Of a DNA stretch of 64,000 nt, positions 9,761 to 18,886 are shown in pieces. A program made the position numbers and the translations under genes. Below the pieces are notes generated by a model. The model had not been told where the DNA came from, did not search any database, and worked only from the letters and a program-made list of their open reading frames with translations. Source of the stretch: Roseovarius azorensis. Lineage in GTDB: Bacteria > Pseudomonadota > Alphaproteobacteria > Rhodobacterales > Rhodobacteraceae. The DNA is taken from NCBI RefSeq assembly GCF_900109455.1, contig NZ_FOAG01000002.1, forward strand, positions 62,001 through 126,000. The letters are read 5' to 3'. How positions within the stretch are numbered: position 1 is the stretch's first letter; every line of letters starts with the position of its first letter.

Positions 9761-10589
9761 TCACTGCCTCCTTTTCTTGACTCGTGACAAGCGGCAGGTC
9801 GCCCACGATCCGCATCTGACCGCGCAGGGCAAGCATCGCGCCGCCAATTAGCCCTCGCATCCGCAAACCCTGCGCATAATCCGTGCCCCGGTCCAGCGCC
9901 TGCGCCACCTCGTCCGGCGTCAGCGGCCCGACATGCCGCACCACCAATCGTGCCCCCAGATCGCTGTCGGGCGCGACCTCGCAGGCCGGCACGCGCAGGA
10001 TCGCTGCATGCCCCGGCAGATCGACGCGGTTGGCGATCATCGTCGCCGCCGCATCCGCCAGCGCCGCGCCGCGCGCCAGCACCGTCACGCTTTCGGCGAT
10101 GCCCAGCGACAGGCTGCGCCCGCCCTGACCAGAGGTTGCCACACCGCGCCACGGATCGTCTGTCCCGATCCGTACCAGCCCTGCCACCCCCGCCGCGCGC
10201 ATCTCCTGCCCCGTGCCCAGATGAAACGCCACATCGCCGCCGTTGTTGACATAGGCCCGCCCGATACCCGGCCCGTTGCAGAGCGCCGCCAGTACTGCCT
10301 CGGCCCCCGCGCCCGCAACCGCCGCCATTGGCGTGATGAACTCGGGCGCAAACGGTGCAACCGCCGCCACCATCCGCCGCGCCACTGCGCCCCGCGGCAT
10401 CGGCCCGGCATCCGCGCGCAATCGCGGCAATTCTTCCACCAATCCCTGCAACACCCCCCCGAACGCACCCGCCGCGCGCGCCAGCCCGGCCTCGCGCCCC
10501 GGCCCCTCTGCGCCCACGATCATGTCGATCGGCCCGTGATGCAGATGCAACCGCCCGCCGGACAGCCATGCCGCCTGCACCCCGCTCAT
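9753..10589 (-). CDS. UPF0280 family protein (ApbE-like)
   Basis: Protein of 278 residues, recognised as UPF0280, a family of unknown function with some resemblance to the flavin transferase ApbE. Glycine/alanine-rich segments (GAEAVLAALCNGPGIGRAYVN, NNGGDVAFH) are the recognisable core. Its start overlaps the stop of the reductase-like gene upstream by 4 bases and its end overlaps the DUF1185 gene, so it is translationally coupled to both. An ApbE-like protein might attach or process a flavin for the neighbouring redox enzymes; this is speculation from context. Confidence 0.75.
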   Translation of the reverse strand: MSGVQAAWLSGGRLHLHHGPIDMIVGAEGPGREAGLARAAGAFGGVLQGLVEELPRLRADAGPMPRGAVARRMVAAVAPFAPEFITPMAAVAGAGAEAVLAALCNGPGIGRAYVNNGGDVAFHLGTGQEMRAAGVAGLVRIGTDDPWRGVATSGQGGRSLSLGIAESVTVLARGAALADAAATMIANRVDLPGHAAILRVPACEVAPDSDLGARLVVRHVGPLTPDEVAQALDRGTDYAQGLRMRGLIGGAMLALRGQMRIVGDLPLVTSQEKEAVNA

Positions 10590-12025
10590 TCCCTTGGCCC
10601 CACCGCACGGAACGCCGCGCCATAGTCGCCGCCGCGCTCCAGAACGTCCGCTACCGTACGGATTGCCGCCTCATGCCCGCCCAGTTCCACGTAATCCGCG
10701 CGCGGCAGGGTGAATTCCAGCGGCGCCACCAGCGCAGGCGTCGGCACATAGCCGAAACTGCCCTCGGGCATTGCCAGCACATGCACCATGATCGTGATCC
10801 CGCCGCCGGGCCAGACCCACGCCGGTGCACCGCCGCACGTCACCCGCGCCCGCCCCGCCTGTACCGCCCGCGTCAGCCGCACCGGATTGCGCGTCACGCC
10901 GGAACGCAACGATCCGCCCGCACCCGCCTGAAACATCACCGTGCAGAGTGCAGGTTCGCAATTCTCGGCGATCAGATCGACCGAGGCGCGCAACGCCTCC
11001 GGCATCCCGGCAGGCTGCGGCTGCAACGCCTCATCCAGCACGTAATACCCCGAATGCTCTCCGGTCGTGGATACCATCAGCAGGCTCAGACCGGGCCGCG
11101 CGCCCTTCTTTTCCCACCACGGGTTGAGAATGGTCAGCGGATCGTCGATATTGGTCCCGCCCCAGCCCTTGCCGGGCCGGGCCACCTTGAAATACCGTCC
11201 CGGCGTGGATCTGTGCCCCTTGATCCGGATTCCGGTATCGGGCCAGCCCAGCACCTTGCCCGCCTGATGCTCGCTGACGACCCCGGTGATATGGTCGTCG
11301 ACCACAACCACCTCATCCACCAGTCCCTGCCATTGACTTGCAAACATCCCGATGGTGGCCGATCCACAGCCCACGCGCATCCGCTCTTCGCGCACGCCAT
11401 CCACCACCGGCGCCTGCCCCGCCTGCACCACGACGGATGCGCCGCCCTCAATCTCGAGTTCCACCGCCTCGCGGCTACACAGGCGCAGCAGCGTATCGCA
11501 GGTCACCCGCCCCTCGGCCTTGCTGCCGCCGGTCAGATGCTCAACCCCGCCCAGTGACAGCATCCGGCTGCCATATTCCGACGTGGTCACATGCCCCACC
11601 ACCTCGCCACCCGCGCGGACGATGGCGCGCTCCTCGCCCAGATGCCGATCGGTGTCGATCTTTACCTTGACGCCGCAATAGGAATAGATCGCCTCGGTCA
11701 CGACGGTGACGAAATCCGCGCCCTCCACCTCGCGGCTGACGATGAAGGGGGCGGGTTTGTAATCGGGATAGGTGGTGCCCGCGCCCACGCCGCTGACCGT
11801 CAGATCGCCCGAGCCGATCACATCACCCTCCCAATGGGTTTTCAGAAAGGGCCGTATCTCGCCGCCCACCTGAACCCTGCGGTCCAGTATGGTAATCGGA
11901 TCGCAGCGCACGATGCGCCCATCCTCATTGGCATAACGGTCGCAGGCCCCCACCTTGCCCGGCGCGATATAGCACATGACCGGGCAGGCATCGCAGCGGA
12001 TCTTTTCTTCGCGCGGGCGGCTCAT
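10586..12025 (-). CDS. 6-hydroxynicotinate reductase-like iron-sulfur protein
   Basis: Protein of 479 residues with an N-terminal cysteine motif CDACPVMCYIAPGKVGACDRY near residues 11-31, probably a cluster ligand set, and glycine-rich regions further on (RVGCGSATIGMF, WVWPGGGITI). It resembles proteins named 6-hydroxynicotinate reductase after the Eubacterium barkeri enzyme, which reduces 6-hydroxynicotinate to 1,4,5,6-tetrahydro-6-oxonicotinate. Start and stop overlap with the genes on either side. Next to a molybdenum hydroxylase it suggests a hydroxylate-then-reduce route for an N-heterocycle; the true substrate is unproven. Confidence 0.72.
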   Translation of the reverse strand: MSRPREEKIRCDACPVMCYIAPGKVGACDRYANEDGRIVRCDPITILDRRVQVGGEIRPFLKTHWEGDVIGSGDLTVSGVGAGTTYPDYKPAPFIVSREVEGADFVTVVTEAIYSYCGVKVKIDTDRHLGEERAIVRAGGEVVGHVTTSEYGSRMLSLGGVEHLTGGSKAEGRVTCDTLLRLCSREAVELEIEGGASVVVQAGQAPVVDGVREERMRVGCGSATIGMFASQWQGLVDEVVVVDDHITGVVSEHQAGKVLGWPDTGIRIKGHRSTPGRYFKVARPGKGWGGTNIDDPLTILNPWWEKKGARPGLSLLMVSTTGEHSGYYVLDEALQPQPAGMPEALRASVDLIAENCEPALCTVMFQAGAGGSLRSGVTRNPVRLTRAVQAGRARVTCGGAPAWVWPGGGITIMVHVLAMPEGSFGYVPTPALVAPLEFTLPRADYVELGGHEAAIRTVADVLERGGDYGAAFRAVGPRE

Positions 12026-14712
12026 GTCCCTGCCTCCCGGATCGCCGCAAGTACCCGGTGCGGCAGCGCGGGCAGGCGCGTGACACGCGCGCCCGTCGCA
12101 TCCCGGATCGCATTGATAATCGCAGGTGCGGTCGGGATCAGCACATGCTCGCCCAACCCCTTTGCCCCCATCGGCCCCTCGGGATCGGGCACCTCGACAA
12201 AAATCGTCTCGATCTGCGGCATGTCACCCGTGGTGGGGATCAGGTAGTCATGCAGGTTCTCTGTCCGCCCCGGAATGAACTCCTCCATCAGCGCCATACC
12301 CAGCCCCTGCGCGATGCCGCCCTCGACCTGCCCCCGCGCCAGAAGCGGGTTTATGACCCGTCCCAGGTCATGCGCGGCGGTGATCCGCGTGACCCTGACC
12401 GTGCCAAGACAGGTATCCACCGCCACCTCCGCCACCTGCGCGCCATAGCCGTAAACCGCATAGGGTGCGCCCTGCCCGTTGGCATCCAGCGGCGTGGTCG
12501 GCGGATCATAGGTTTCCTCGGCGCTCAGCACATAACCCCGCGCATCCCGTTCCAGCGCGTGCAGATCAATGCGCCGCTCTGCCTGCCCGTCACTCACGAT
12601 CAGAACGGCACCCGACAGCCGCAGCGCCGCCTCCGGCCCCATGTTGCTCAGCGCCAGCACCTTCTCCCGCAACGCCTGCCCCGCGAGCATCGCCGCCTTG
12701 CCGGTGACAAAGGTCTGGCGCGAGGCCGATGTCTTGCCGCAGTCGGGCGTGAGATCGGTATCGGCACCGATCAGATCAAGATCATTCAGTGACAGCCCCA
12801 CCGCGTCGGCGCAGATCTGCGCGATGACGGTGTTGGCCCCCTGTCCTATATCCGTCGCCCCCTGATGCAGCACCAGCCGGCCCCCGGCGCTGATCCCCAA
12901 CCGGATGGTCGAGGGATTGGCAAGACCCGTGTTGCCGCAACCATACCAGCACGCCGCGATGCCCACGCCTTGCCGGATATGCCCGCCGCCCGCATTGGCC
13001 CCCGCCGCCCGCGCCAGCGCCGCCTGCCACGGTTCTACCAGCGCCTCCAGGCAGGCGCCGATGCCCACGCCCTGCAAGACCTGTCCGCAAACTGTCGCCT
13101 GCCCGTCGCGCAACGCATTCACCCGGCGGAACTCCAGCCGGTCGATCCCCGCCCGAGCCGCCAGATCATCATACAGCATTTCCTGCAGGATCGTCGCCTG
13201 CGGCACGCCAAAGCCGCGAAACGCCCCCGATATTGCGCTGAACGTGTGCCGCGCCCGCGCCTCGGCGCGATAGGCGGGGGTGAAATAGGGGCCTGAAGCA
13301 TGCACCGGCACGCGCCCCGCCACCGTGGGCCCCCAGCTTGCATAGGCCCCGGTGTTGAACTCGCCGTCAAATTCCATCGCGGTGATCCGACCATCCGCAC
13401 CGCACCCCATACGCCCTCGCATGGAAGACGGGTGCCGTTTGGTCGAGGCGGCCATTGATTCGGCCCGCCCCCAGACCATCCGCGCCGCCCGCCCGGTCTT
13501 CAGCGTCACCAACCCGATCAACGGCTGCACACTGAGATCGAGCTTGGCCCCGAACCCGCCGCCCGCCACCGCCGGAATGACCCGCACCTGATCGGGGGCG
13601 AGGCCAAGCACCTTCGCCGTCTCGTCCCGATCCATCACCGGTGTCTGAGTGCAGGCCTGAATCACCAGCCGTCCGCCCTCCATCCAGGCCACACCGGCCT
13701 CGGGCTCGATATAGGCATGTTCGATATAGGGCGTCGTCACCTCCAGTTCCGCCAGATGCGCCGCCTGCGCGAACCCTTCCGCCAGATCGCCACGCTGCAC
13801 CAACCCGAGAATCAACAGATCGCCCTCGCGCCCCTCATGCACAAGGCCCGGTCCCCGCGGCTCCCACACGACCGGGAACCGCTCCAGATCCAACGCCTCG
13901 ATCACCGATGCCTCGCCCGCCACCAGCGCCACCGCCTCGCCGCGCATCCGTACGTGGCGCTCGGCCAGAACCGGCTGATCGGCAAAGGCAGGCAGCACGC
14001 CAAACACATTGACCCCCGGCACATCGGCGGCGGTGAACACATGCACCTCGCCCACCTGCGCCGCGCGCCATGCCGCGATATCGCCAAACGCAAACCCCAT
14101 CGGTGCATCCGGCGCGCGCACCGCCCGCACCAAGAGCGCGCCCTCGGGCAGGTGATCCGCGCCGTAAACCTCTGTCCCTGCCACCTTGGCCAGACCGTCC
14201 AGCCGCTCGACCGCCGCGCCGACCGCCGCCCCGGCGGGCGGACAGTCCGCCCCGCCCTCCGGCACGGTATCCATGACCGCCGCGATGATCCGCGCATAGC
14301 CGGTGCAACGGCACAGCACACCGCCCAGCGCCTCCTCCACCTCGGCGCGGGTGGGTTGCGCCACCCGGTCCAGAAGCGCCCGCGCCGCCATCAGCATCCC
14401 CGGCGTGCAAATCCCGCATTGCGCAGCGCCATGGCGCAGAAACGCCTGCTGCAGCGGCCCCATGTCCAGCCCTTCGACCGTGGTGACCGCGCGCCCCGCC
14501 ACCTGCGCTACGGGCGTCAGGCAGGCACAGACCGGTGCGCCGTCGATCAGCACCGTGCAGGCCCCGCAATCGCCCGCGTCACAGCCCACCTTGGTGCCGC
14601 GCAACCCCAGATCCTCGCGCAGCACCTCGGACAGCCTTCGTCCGGGGCTGACCGGCAGATCGACCGCCGCGCCATTGACCTTGAATCTCAGACTTTCGAA
14701 CATCCTGTTCAT
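12022..14712 (-). CDS. Molybdenum hydroxylase, fused [2Fe-2S] and molybdopterin subunits
   Basis: Xanthine dehydrogenase-family protein of 896 residues joining two normally separate subunits. Residues about 1-150 are the small iron-sulfur subunit: a plant-type [2Fe-2S] set around CDAGDCGACTVL and a second set CGICTPGM with CRCTGY. From about 160 on is the molybdopterin subunit, with GGGFGAK near 385, GAFRGFG near 495 and the C-terminal GAKGLGE bearing the likely catalytic glutamate. FAD is supplied by the separate protein encoded upstream, with a 4-base gene overlap. The family hydroxylates purines, nicotinate and other azines; the neighbouring reductase favours a nicotinate-like substrate. 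Confidence 0.83.
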   Translation of the reverse strand: MNRMFESLRFKVNGAAVDLPVSPGRRLSEVLREDLGLRGTKVGCDAGDCGACTVLIDGAPVCACLTPVAQVAGRAVTTVEGLDMGPLQQAFLRHGAAQCGICTPGMLMAARALLDRVAQPTRAEVEEALGGVLCRCTGYARIIAAVMDTVPEGGADCPPAGAAVGAAVERLDGLAKVAGTEVYGADHLPEGALLVRAVRAPDAPMGFAFGDIAAWRAAQVGEVHVFTAADVPGVNVFGVLPAFADQPVLAERHVRMRGEAVALVAGEASVIEALDLERFPVVWEPRGPGLVHEGREGDLLILGLVQRGDLAEGFAQAAHLAELEVTTPYIEHAYIEPEAGVAWMEGGRLVIQACTQTPVMDRDETAKVLGLAPDQVRVIPAVAGGGFGAKLDLSVQPLIGLVTLKTGRAARMVWGRAESMAASTKRHPSSMRGRMGCGADGRITAMEFDGEFNTGAYASWGPTVAGRVPVHASGPYFTPAYRAEARARHTFSAISGAFRGFGVPQATILQEMLYDDLAARAGIDRLEFRRVNALRDGQATVCGQVLQGVGIGACLEALVEPWQAALARAAGANAGGGHIRQGVGIAACWYGCGNTGLANPSTIRLGISAGGRLVLHQGATDIGQGANTVIAQICADAVGLSLNDLDLIGADTDLTPDCGKTSASRQTFVTGKAAMLAGQALREKVLALSNMGPEAALRLSGAVLIVSDGQAERRIDLHALERDARGYVLSAEETYDPPTTPLDANGQGAPYAVYGYGAQVAEVAVDTCLGTVRVTRITAAHDLGRVINPLLARGQVEGGIAQGLGMALMEEFIPGRTENLHDYLIPTTGDMPQIETIFVEVPDPEGPMGAKGLGEHVLIPTAPAIINAIRDATGARVTRLPALPHRVLAAIREAGT

Positions 14713-15557
14713 GCGCGCACCAGATCGCCAATCGCTCGACGGATCAGTTCCACCGCCGCCGTGCCGCGATAGGCGGCATCGGCGCGGATATCGTCGATGG
14801 GCGCAAGGTCCTGCAGAACCAGCCCCGCTTCAACCCGGCCCACCGTTTCATCTGCCCGCGCGCCGACCAGCGCCCCCTCCAGCCGCGCCAGCCGCCGAGC
14901 GACGGCGCTGCACGCACCCACCGCCACCGCCGCCTGCGACACGCGCCCCTCCTCAACCAGCAGCCGCACCGCCACCATGGCAATCGAAATCACCAGATAG
15001 CGCCGCGCCCCCAGCTTCAGGAACCGCGAGCGCCCGTGTGCCGCCGCATCGGGCACATGCAGCGCCAGCACCATTTCGCCGGGGCGCAGGACCGTCCGCC
15101 GGACCCCGGTAATGAACCCGGCCAGCGGCACCCGCCGCGTGCCCGCGACGGAACCGATCTCGACCTCCGCCTCCAGCGCCAGCAGGCAAGGCACCCCATC
15201 GGCGGCGGGCGAAGCGTTGCAGATATTCCCGGCCAGCGTTCCGGCGGTCTGAATCTGCACCGATCCCACCTCGCGCGCCGCCTCTTTCAGCATGTCGAAA
15301 GCGGGCGGCAGATCGGCACGGATCACATCCGCCCATGTGGTCGCCGCCCCGAACCGCCAGCCATCCGGCCCCTGCGTCACCCCGCGCAGTTCCTCGACGC
15401 GCGTGATATCCACCACCGGTCCGGTCAGTTCCCGCGCACCCGTCGCCGGAAAGAGATCGGTACAGCCTGCGGCCACGCGCGCGGCCCCACCCGCCAGTGC
15501 GCCCAGTGCGTCCTGCAATGTCCTGGGACGGTGATAGGCCTGCATCCGCGCATCCAT
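14709..15557 (-). CDS. Molybdenum hydroxylase FAD-binding subunit (CoxM/XdhA type)
   Basis: FAD subunit of 282 residues, the usual size, with the two flavin motifs: a variant first motif AAGCTDLFPATG near residue 30 and a standard second one, AGTLAGNICNASPAADG, near 105. It should pass electrons from the iron-sulfur/molybdenum partner encoded downstream, with which it overlaps by 4 bases. The first ATG (15557) is given; an in-frame ATG at 15545 is an equally plausible start since neither has a strong ribosome binding site. It follows the TRAP permease gene by 66 bases. Confidence 0.82.
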   Translation of the reverse strand: MDARMQAYHRPRTLQDALGALAGGAARVAAGCTDLFPATGARELTGPVVDITRVEELRGVTQGPDGWRFGAATTWADVIRADLPPAFDMLKEAAREVGSVQIQTAGTLAGNICNASPAADGVPCLLALEAEVEIGSVAGTRRVPLAGFITGVRRTVLRPGEMVLALHVPDAAAHGRSRFLKLGARRYLVISIAMVAVRLLVEEGRVSQAAVAVGACSAVARRLARLEGALVGARADETVGRVEAGLVLQDLAPIDDIRADAAYRGTAAVELIRRAIGDLVRA

Positions 15558-15623
15558 TGGGCCGACATGGCCCGATCGGATGGTGCGGCAGCCCTCACGC
15601 CCGTGTCAACACGGCAATCGCGC

Positions 15624-17174
15624 TCAGAACACCAGACCCGGCAGCCATGTCGCCAGCTGCGGCAGCGCCCAGATGACCGCCACACCGACGATCTGCAACA
15701 GGATGAACGGTGCGACACCGGCATAGATCTGCCCCGTGGTGATCTCGGGCGGGGCCGCCCCACGCAGGTAGAACAGCGAAAAGCCAAAAGGCGGCGTCAG
15801 GAACGAGGTCTGCAGATTGATCGCGATCAGGATCGCCAGCCAGACCGGATCATGCCCCATCAGGATCAGAACCGGGGCCAGCAGCGGCAACAGGATCACC
15901 GTGATCTCGACGAAATCGAGAAAGAAACCCAGCACGAAGATCAGCACCATGGCAAAGATCAGCGCCCCGGTCGCCCCTCCCGGCATGGATTGCAGGATAT
16001 GCGCCACGCGGTCCTCGCCGCCCAGCCCTACGAAAACCAGAGAGAAAACGCTCGCCATCAGGATCGTGGCAAAGATCATCGCGCTGACCGTCATCGTGGT
16101 GGTCACCACCCCGCCCAGCACATCACGCGCGTAAAGGCGGCGCAAAGAGGCCAGCACCGCCGCCACCCCGATCAGTGCCAGCATGCCGTAGACCGCCCCC
16201 AGCGCCCATGTCGCCAGCCCCGTATCGCTGCGCTGCAGCCGCACCGGGGCCAGCCCCGCCGCCACCGCAAGGATCAGCAACGCCGCAACCCCGGCCCCGA
16301 TCAGGCGTGGGCTCACCCCCTGCCGCGCGCCCGCCATCAGGATCGCACCGACCGCCCCGACCGAGGCCGCCTCGGTCGGCGTGGCGATGCCGCTCAGGAT
16401 CGCGCCCAGCACCGCCACGATCAGCATCACCGGCGGCGCGATCGCGCGCGCCACCTCCGTCGCGCCGGGGCGTCCCCCGGGCGTGGGCGCGGGCGGCACA
16501 TCCTGCGGCCGGATCAAACCGCGCAACAGCACATAGGCGATATAGATCCCCACCAGAGTCAGCCCCGGCACCAGCGCACCGGCGAAAATCTGGCCCACCG
16601 AAATCGTCTCGACCGAAAACCTGCCCTGCTCATACTGTGCCTGCTGATAGGCGCTCGACATCACATCGCTGAGAATGATCAGCAGCGTCGAGGGCGGGAT
16701 GATCTGCCCAAGCGTTCCGGCGGTGCAGACCAGCCCCGAGGCAAGCCGCGGATCATACCCGGTGCGCAGCATCGTGGGCAGGGCGATCATCCCCATGGCG
16801 ATGACTGTCGCACCCACGATCCCGGTCGAAGCCGCCAGCAACGCCCCCACCAGGATCACCGACACGCCAAGACCCCCGCGCAGTTGGCCAAAGAGACGGC
16901 CCATCGTATCCAGCAGATCCTCGGCGATGCGCGCCCGCTCCAGCACCACGCCCATGGTGACGAAAAGCGGAATGGCGATCAGCACCTCGTTGGTCAGCAC
17001 GCCGAACACCCGCTGCCCGAGCGCGCCCAGCAGACCAAGCGGCATCACTCCCGCCACCCATCCCAGGTAGGCAAAACCGATTGCCGTGCCCGCGATGGCG
17101 AAACTGACCGGAAAGCCGGACATGATCGCCACCATGAGGGCCGCGAACATCAGAAGATCAAGGTATTCCAGCAT
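15624..17174 (-). CDS. dctM: TRAP transporter large permease DctM
   Basis: Membrane protein of 516 residues with about a dozen or more hydrophobic segments, of the DctM/large TRAP permease family, which uses a sodium gradient to import carboxylates delivered by the periplasmic binding protein. Its ATG at 17174 overlaps the stop of dctQ in a TGATG arrangement; a longer reading upstream would run through dctQ. It contains an extra low-complexity loop near residues 225-245 rich in proline and glycine (PPAPTPGGRPGA). It lies between dctQ and the molybdenum hydroxylase genes, suggesting it feeds that pathway. Confidence 0.85.
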   Translation of the reverse strand: MLEYLDLLMFAALMVAIMSGFPVSFAIAGTAIGFAYLGWVAGVMPLGLLGALGQRVFGVLTNEVLIAIPLFVTMGVVLERARIAEDLLDTMGRLFGQLRGGLGVSVILVGALLAASTGIVGATVIAMGMIALPTMLRTGYDPRLASGLVCTAGTLGQIIPPSTLLIILSDVMSSAYQQAQYEQGRFSVETISVGQIFAGALVPGLTLVGIYIAYVLLRGLIRPQDVPPAPTPGGRPGATEVARAIAPPVMLIVAVLGAILSGIATPTEAASVGAVGAILMAGARQGVSPRLIGAGVAALLILAVAAGLAPVRLQRSDTGLATWALGAVYGMLALIGVAAVLASLRRLYARDVLGGVVTTTMTVSAMIFATILMASVFSLVFVGLGGEDRVAHILQSMPGGATGALIFAMVLIFVLGFFLDFVEITVILLPLLAPVLILMGHDPVWLAILIAINLQTSFLTPPFGFSLFYLRGAAPPEITTGQIYAGVAPFILLQIVGVAVIWALPQLATWLPGLVF

Positions 17175-17677
17175 CACGCGCGCCCCCCGCCCAGCCGCAT
17201 CAGATTGCGCAGAAGACAGGCCAGCGACTGAACGATCAGCAGCACGCAGAAGGCCGGGATCAGCGACTTGAGCAGAAAGACGGCCGGAATTCCACCCACC
17301 GAAATCGCCCCCTCTCGGATCGCCCAGGCATTGCGCACCGACGGCCATGACCACCACAAGAGCGCCAGCATCGACGGGAGAAGCAGCACCAGATGCCCCG
17401 CCACATCAATCAGCGCCTTGCCGCGCGCACTTGCCTTCGCCTGAAAGATATCGACGCGGACGTGATCATCGACCAACAGCGTATACCCCGCGCCCAGCAT
17501 GAACAGCGAGGCATGCATGTAAAGCACGCTTTCGTTCACCGCGATGGAACTGATGCCAAAGACATAGCGCAGCAGCACCACGCCGAATTGCACCAGCACC
17601 ATGAGGATCGCCAGCCAGCGCACGACACGACCCACCTGACGGTTGACCTGATCCAGCCCGCTCGCGATCCGTTCCAT
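17174..17677 (-). CDS. dctQ: TRAP transporter small permease DctQ
   Basis: Protein of 167 residues with four predicted membrane helices, the normal make-up of the small TRAP permease. The ATG at 17677 is chosen because GGAGGGGG lies just upstream; an upstream in-frame start would run through the hairpin in the dctP-dctQ gap. Stop overlaps the dctM start. The conserved NESVLYMHASLFMLGAGY segment is typical of the family. Confidence 0.82.
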   Translation of the reverse strand: MERIASGLDQVNRQVGRVVRWLAILMVLVQFGVVLLRYVFGISSIAVNESVLYMHASLFMLGAGYTLLVDDHVRVDIFQAKASARGKALIDVAGHLVLLLPSMLALLWWSWPSVRNAWAIREGAISVGGIPAVFLLKSLIPAFCVLLIVQSLACLLRNLMRLGGGRA

Positions 17678-17700
17678 GCCCCCTCCGATCCTTGGCAAGG

Positions 17701-17726
17701 GGCCCGGCGCAGGTCCGCGCCGGGCC
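17701..17726 (-). promoter_or_regulatory. GC-rich hairpin between dctP and dctQ
   Basis: Perfect 10-bp inverted repeat GGCCCGGCGC / GCGCCGGGCC with a 6-base loop, in the 59-base gap after the binding-protein gene. There is no T run, so it is not a classical terminator. Such hairpins after binding-protein genes often protect the upstream message or partly attenuate, giving more binding protein than permease. Confidence 0.6.
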
Positions 17727-17736
17727 GCCATGTCAG

Positions 17737-18819
17737 TCAGTATCCCAGAACCCGCGCCCGCGCGTTCATCTGACCGTTATCGGCATAGGTCATATAGGCC
17801 CCCACCGAATCGCGATAGTCGACAAAGCTCTCGGCGATCCGCCGCACCAGCTCGTCGCTGTCCTCACGCAGGCGGGTGATCACCGTCCCGGCGGCCTTGC
17901 CCATGTCGTCGACAATGGCATCTGGCAATTGCCGCAGGATCACGCCCTCGCTCTCGACAAGCTGCCTGAGCGCCAGTGCATGCTTTGTCTCGTACTCGGT
18001 CCAGACATCGTTGTAGAGGCTCGACGCCGCCAGTTGCACCACGGCCTTCAGGTCGTCGGGCAGATCGTTCCAGGCCGCCATGTTGACACCGCATTCCTCG
18101 GCAGATGAGGGCTCGCCCACGCCGGGCCAATAGTAATTCTTGGCCACCTGATGATAGCCCAGCGCGCTGTCGGTCCAGGGTCCGATGAATTCGCCCGCGT
18201 CCAGCGCGCCCGATTGCAGCGCCTGGAACATCGCCGGACCGGACATCGCCTGCACCGCCATGCCGATCTCGGCGCACATCTCCGAGGCAAGCCCGGTCGA
18301 GCGGTATTTCATCCCCCTGAGATCGTCGGTCGAATTGATCTCGTTGCGGAACCAGCCAAACCATTGCGGGCCGGAATTGCCACACAGGAACGGCTTGATC
18401 CCGAAACGGCCATACATCTCGTCATAGAGCGCCTGACCGCCGCCATGCACCATCCAGCCCACCTGCTCGTCAGCGCGCAGGCCAAAGGGCTGTGAGCCAA
18501 ACAGCAGGATGCCCTTGGATTTCGACCCCCAATAGGCGGGCACCGCGTGATAGATCTGCGCCGTGCCCTCGGACACCGCGTCGAACACCCCCGGCCCCGG
18601 CACGATCTCGCCGGCGGCAAACAGGTTTACCTCCAGCCGCCCGCCCGACAGCGTGGTGATCCGGTCGGCCAGCGTCTGCGCCGCCACGCCCGGCCCCGGA
18701 AGGTTCTTGGGCCAGGCCGACACAAGCGTCCACTGCCGCCGGTCCTGCGCGACGGCCGGAGCGGCCAGCGCCGCCGCGCCGCCGATGGCCCCGGCGCGGA
18801 TAAATTCACGTCTTTTCAT
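17737..18819 (-). CDS. dctP: TRAP transporter substrate-binding protein DctP (TakP-like)
   Basis: Periplasmic binding protein of 360 residues. The N-terminus MKRREFIRAGAIGG followed by an alanine-rich stretch is a Tat signal. The mature part carries SAWPKNLPGPG near the start and GEFIGPWTDSALGYHQVAK near residue 215, both reminiscent of TakP, which binds 2-oxo acids with sodium. The ligand is therefore probably a carboxylate. The ATG at 18819 has AAGGAGG at good spacing; an in-frame ATG 27 bases upstream is less well supported. It follows hutU by 67 bases on the same strand. Confidence 0.82.
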   Translation of the reverse strand: MKRREFIRAGAIGGAAALAAPAVAQDRRQWTLVSAWPKNLPGPGVAAQTLADRITTLSGGRLEVNLFAAGEIVPGPGVFDAVSEGTAQIYHAVPAYWGSKSKGILLFGSQPFGLRADEQVGWMVHGGGQALYDEMYGRFGIKPFLCGNSGPQWFGWFRNEINSTDDLRGMKYRSTGLASEMCAEIGMAVQAMSGPAMFQALQSGALDAGEFIGPWTDSALGYHQVAKNYYWPGVGEPSSAEECGVNMAAWNDLPDDLKAVVQLAASSLYNDVWTEYETKHALALRQLVESEGVILRQLPDAIVDDMGKAAGTVITRLREDSDELVRRIAESFVDYRDSVGAYMTYADNGQMNARARVLGY

Positions 18820-18886
18820 CTTTGGTCCTCCTTGTTGCAAATTCAATCGGTTATGTATCAGTTCCCTGGCCGGAAGAGATCCGGCA

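Noticed and set aside
15036-17231. Open frame of 731 codons on plus, opposite the TRAP permease and FAD subunit
   Set aside because: Its composition (Arg, His, Gln, Pro, Asp without hydrophobic structure) is that of antisense to GC-rich membrane protein genes; the minus strand has clear family motifs.
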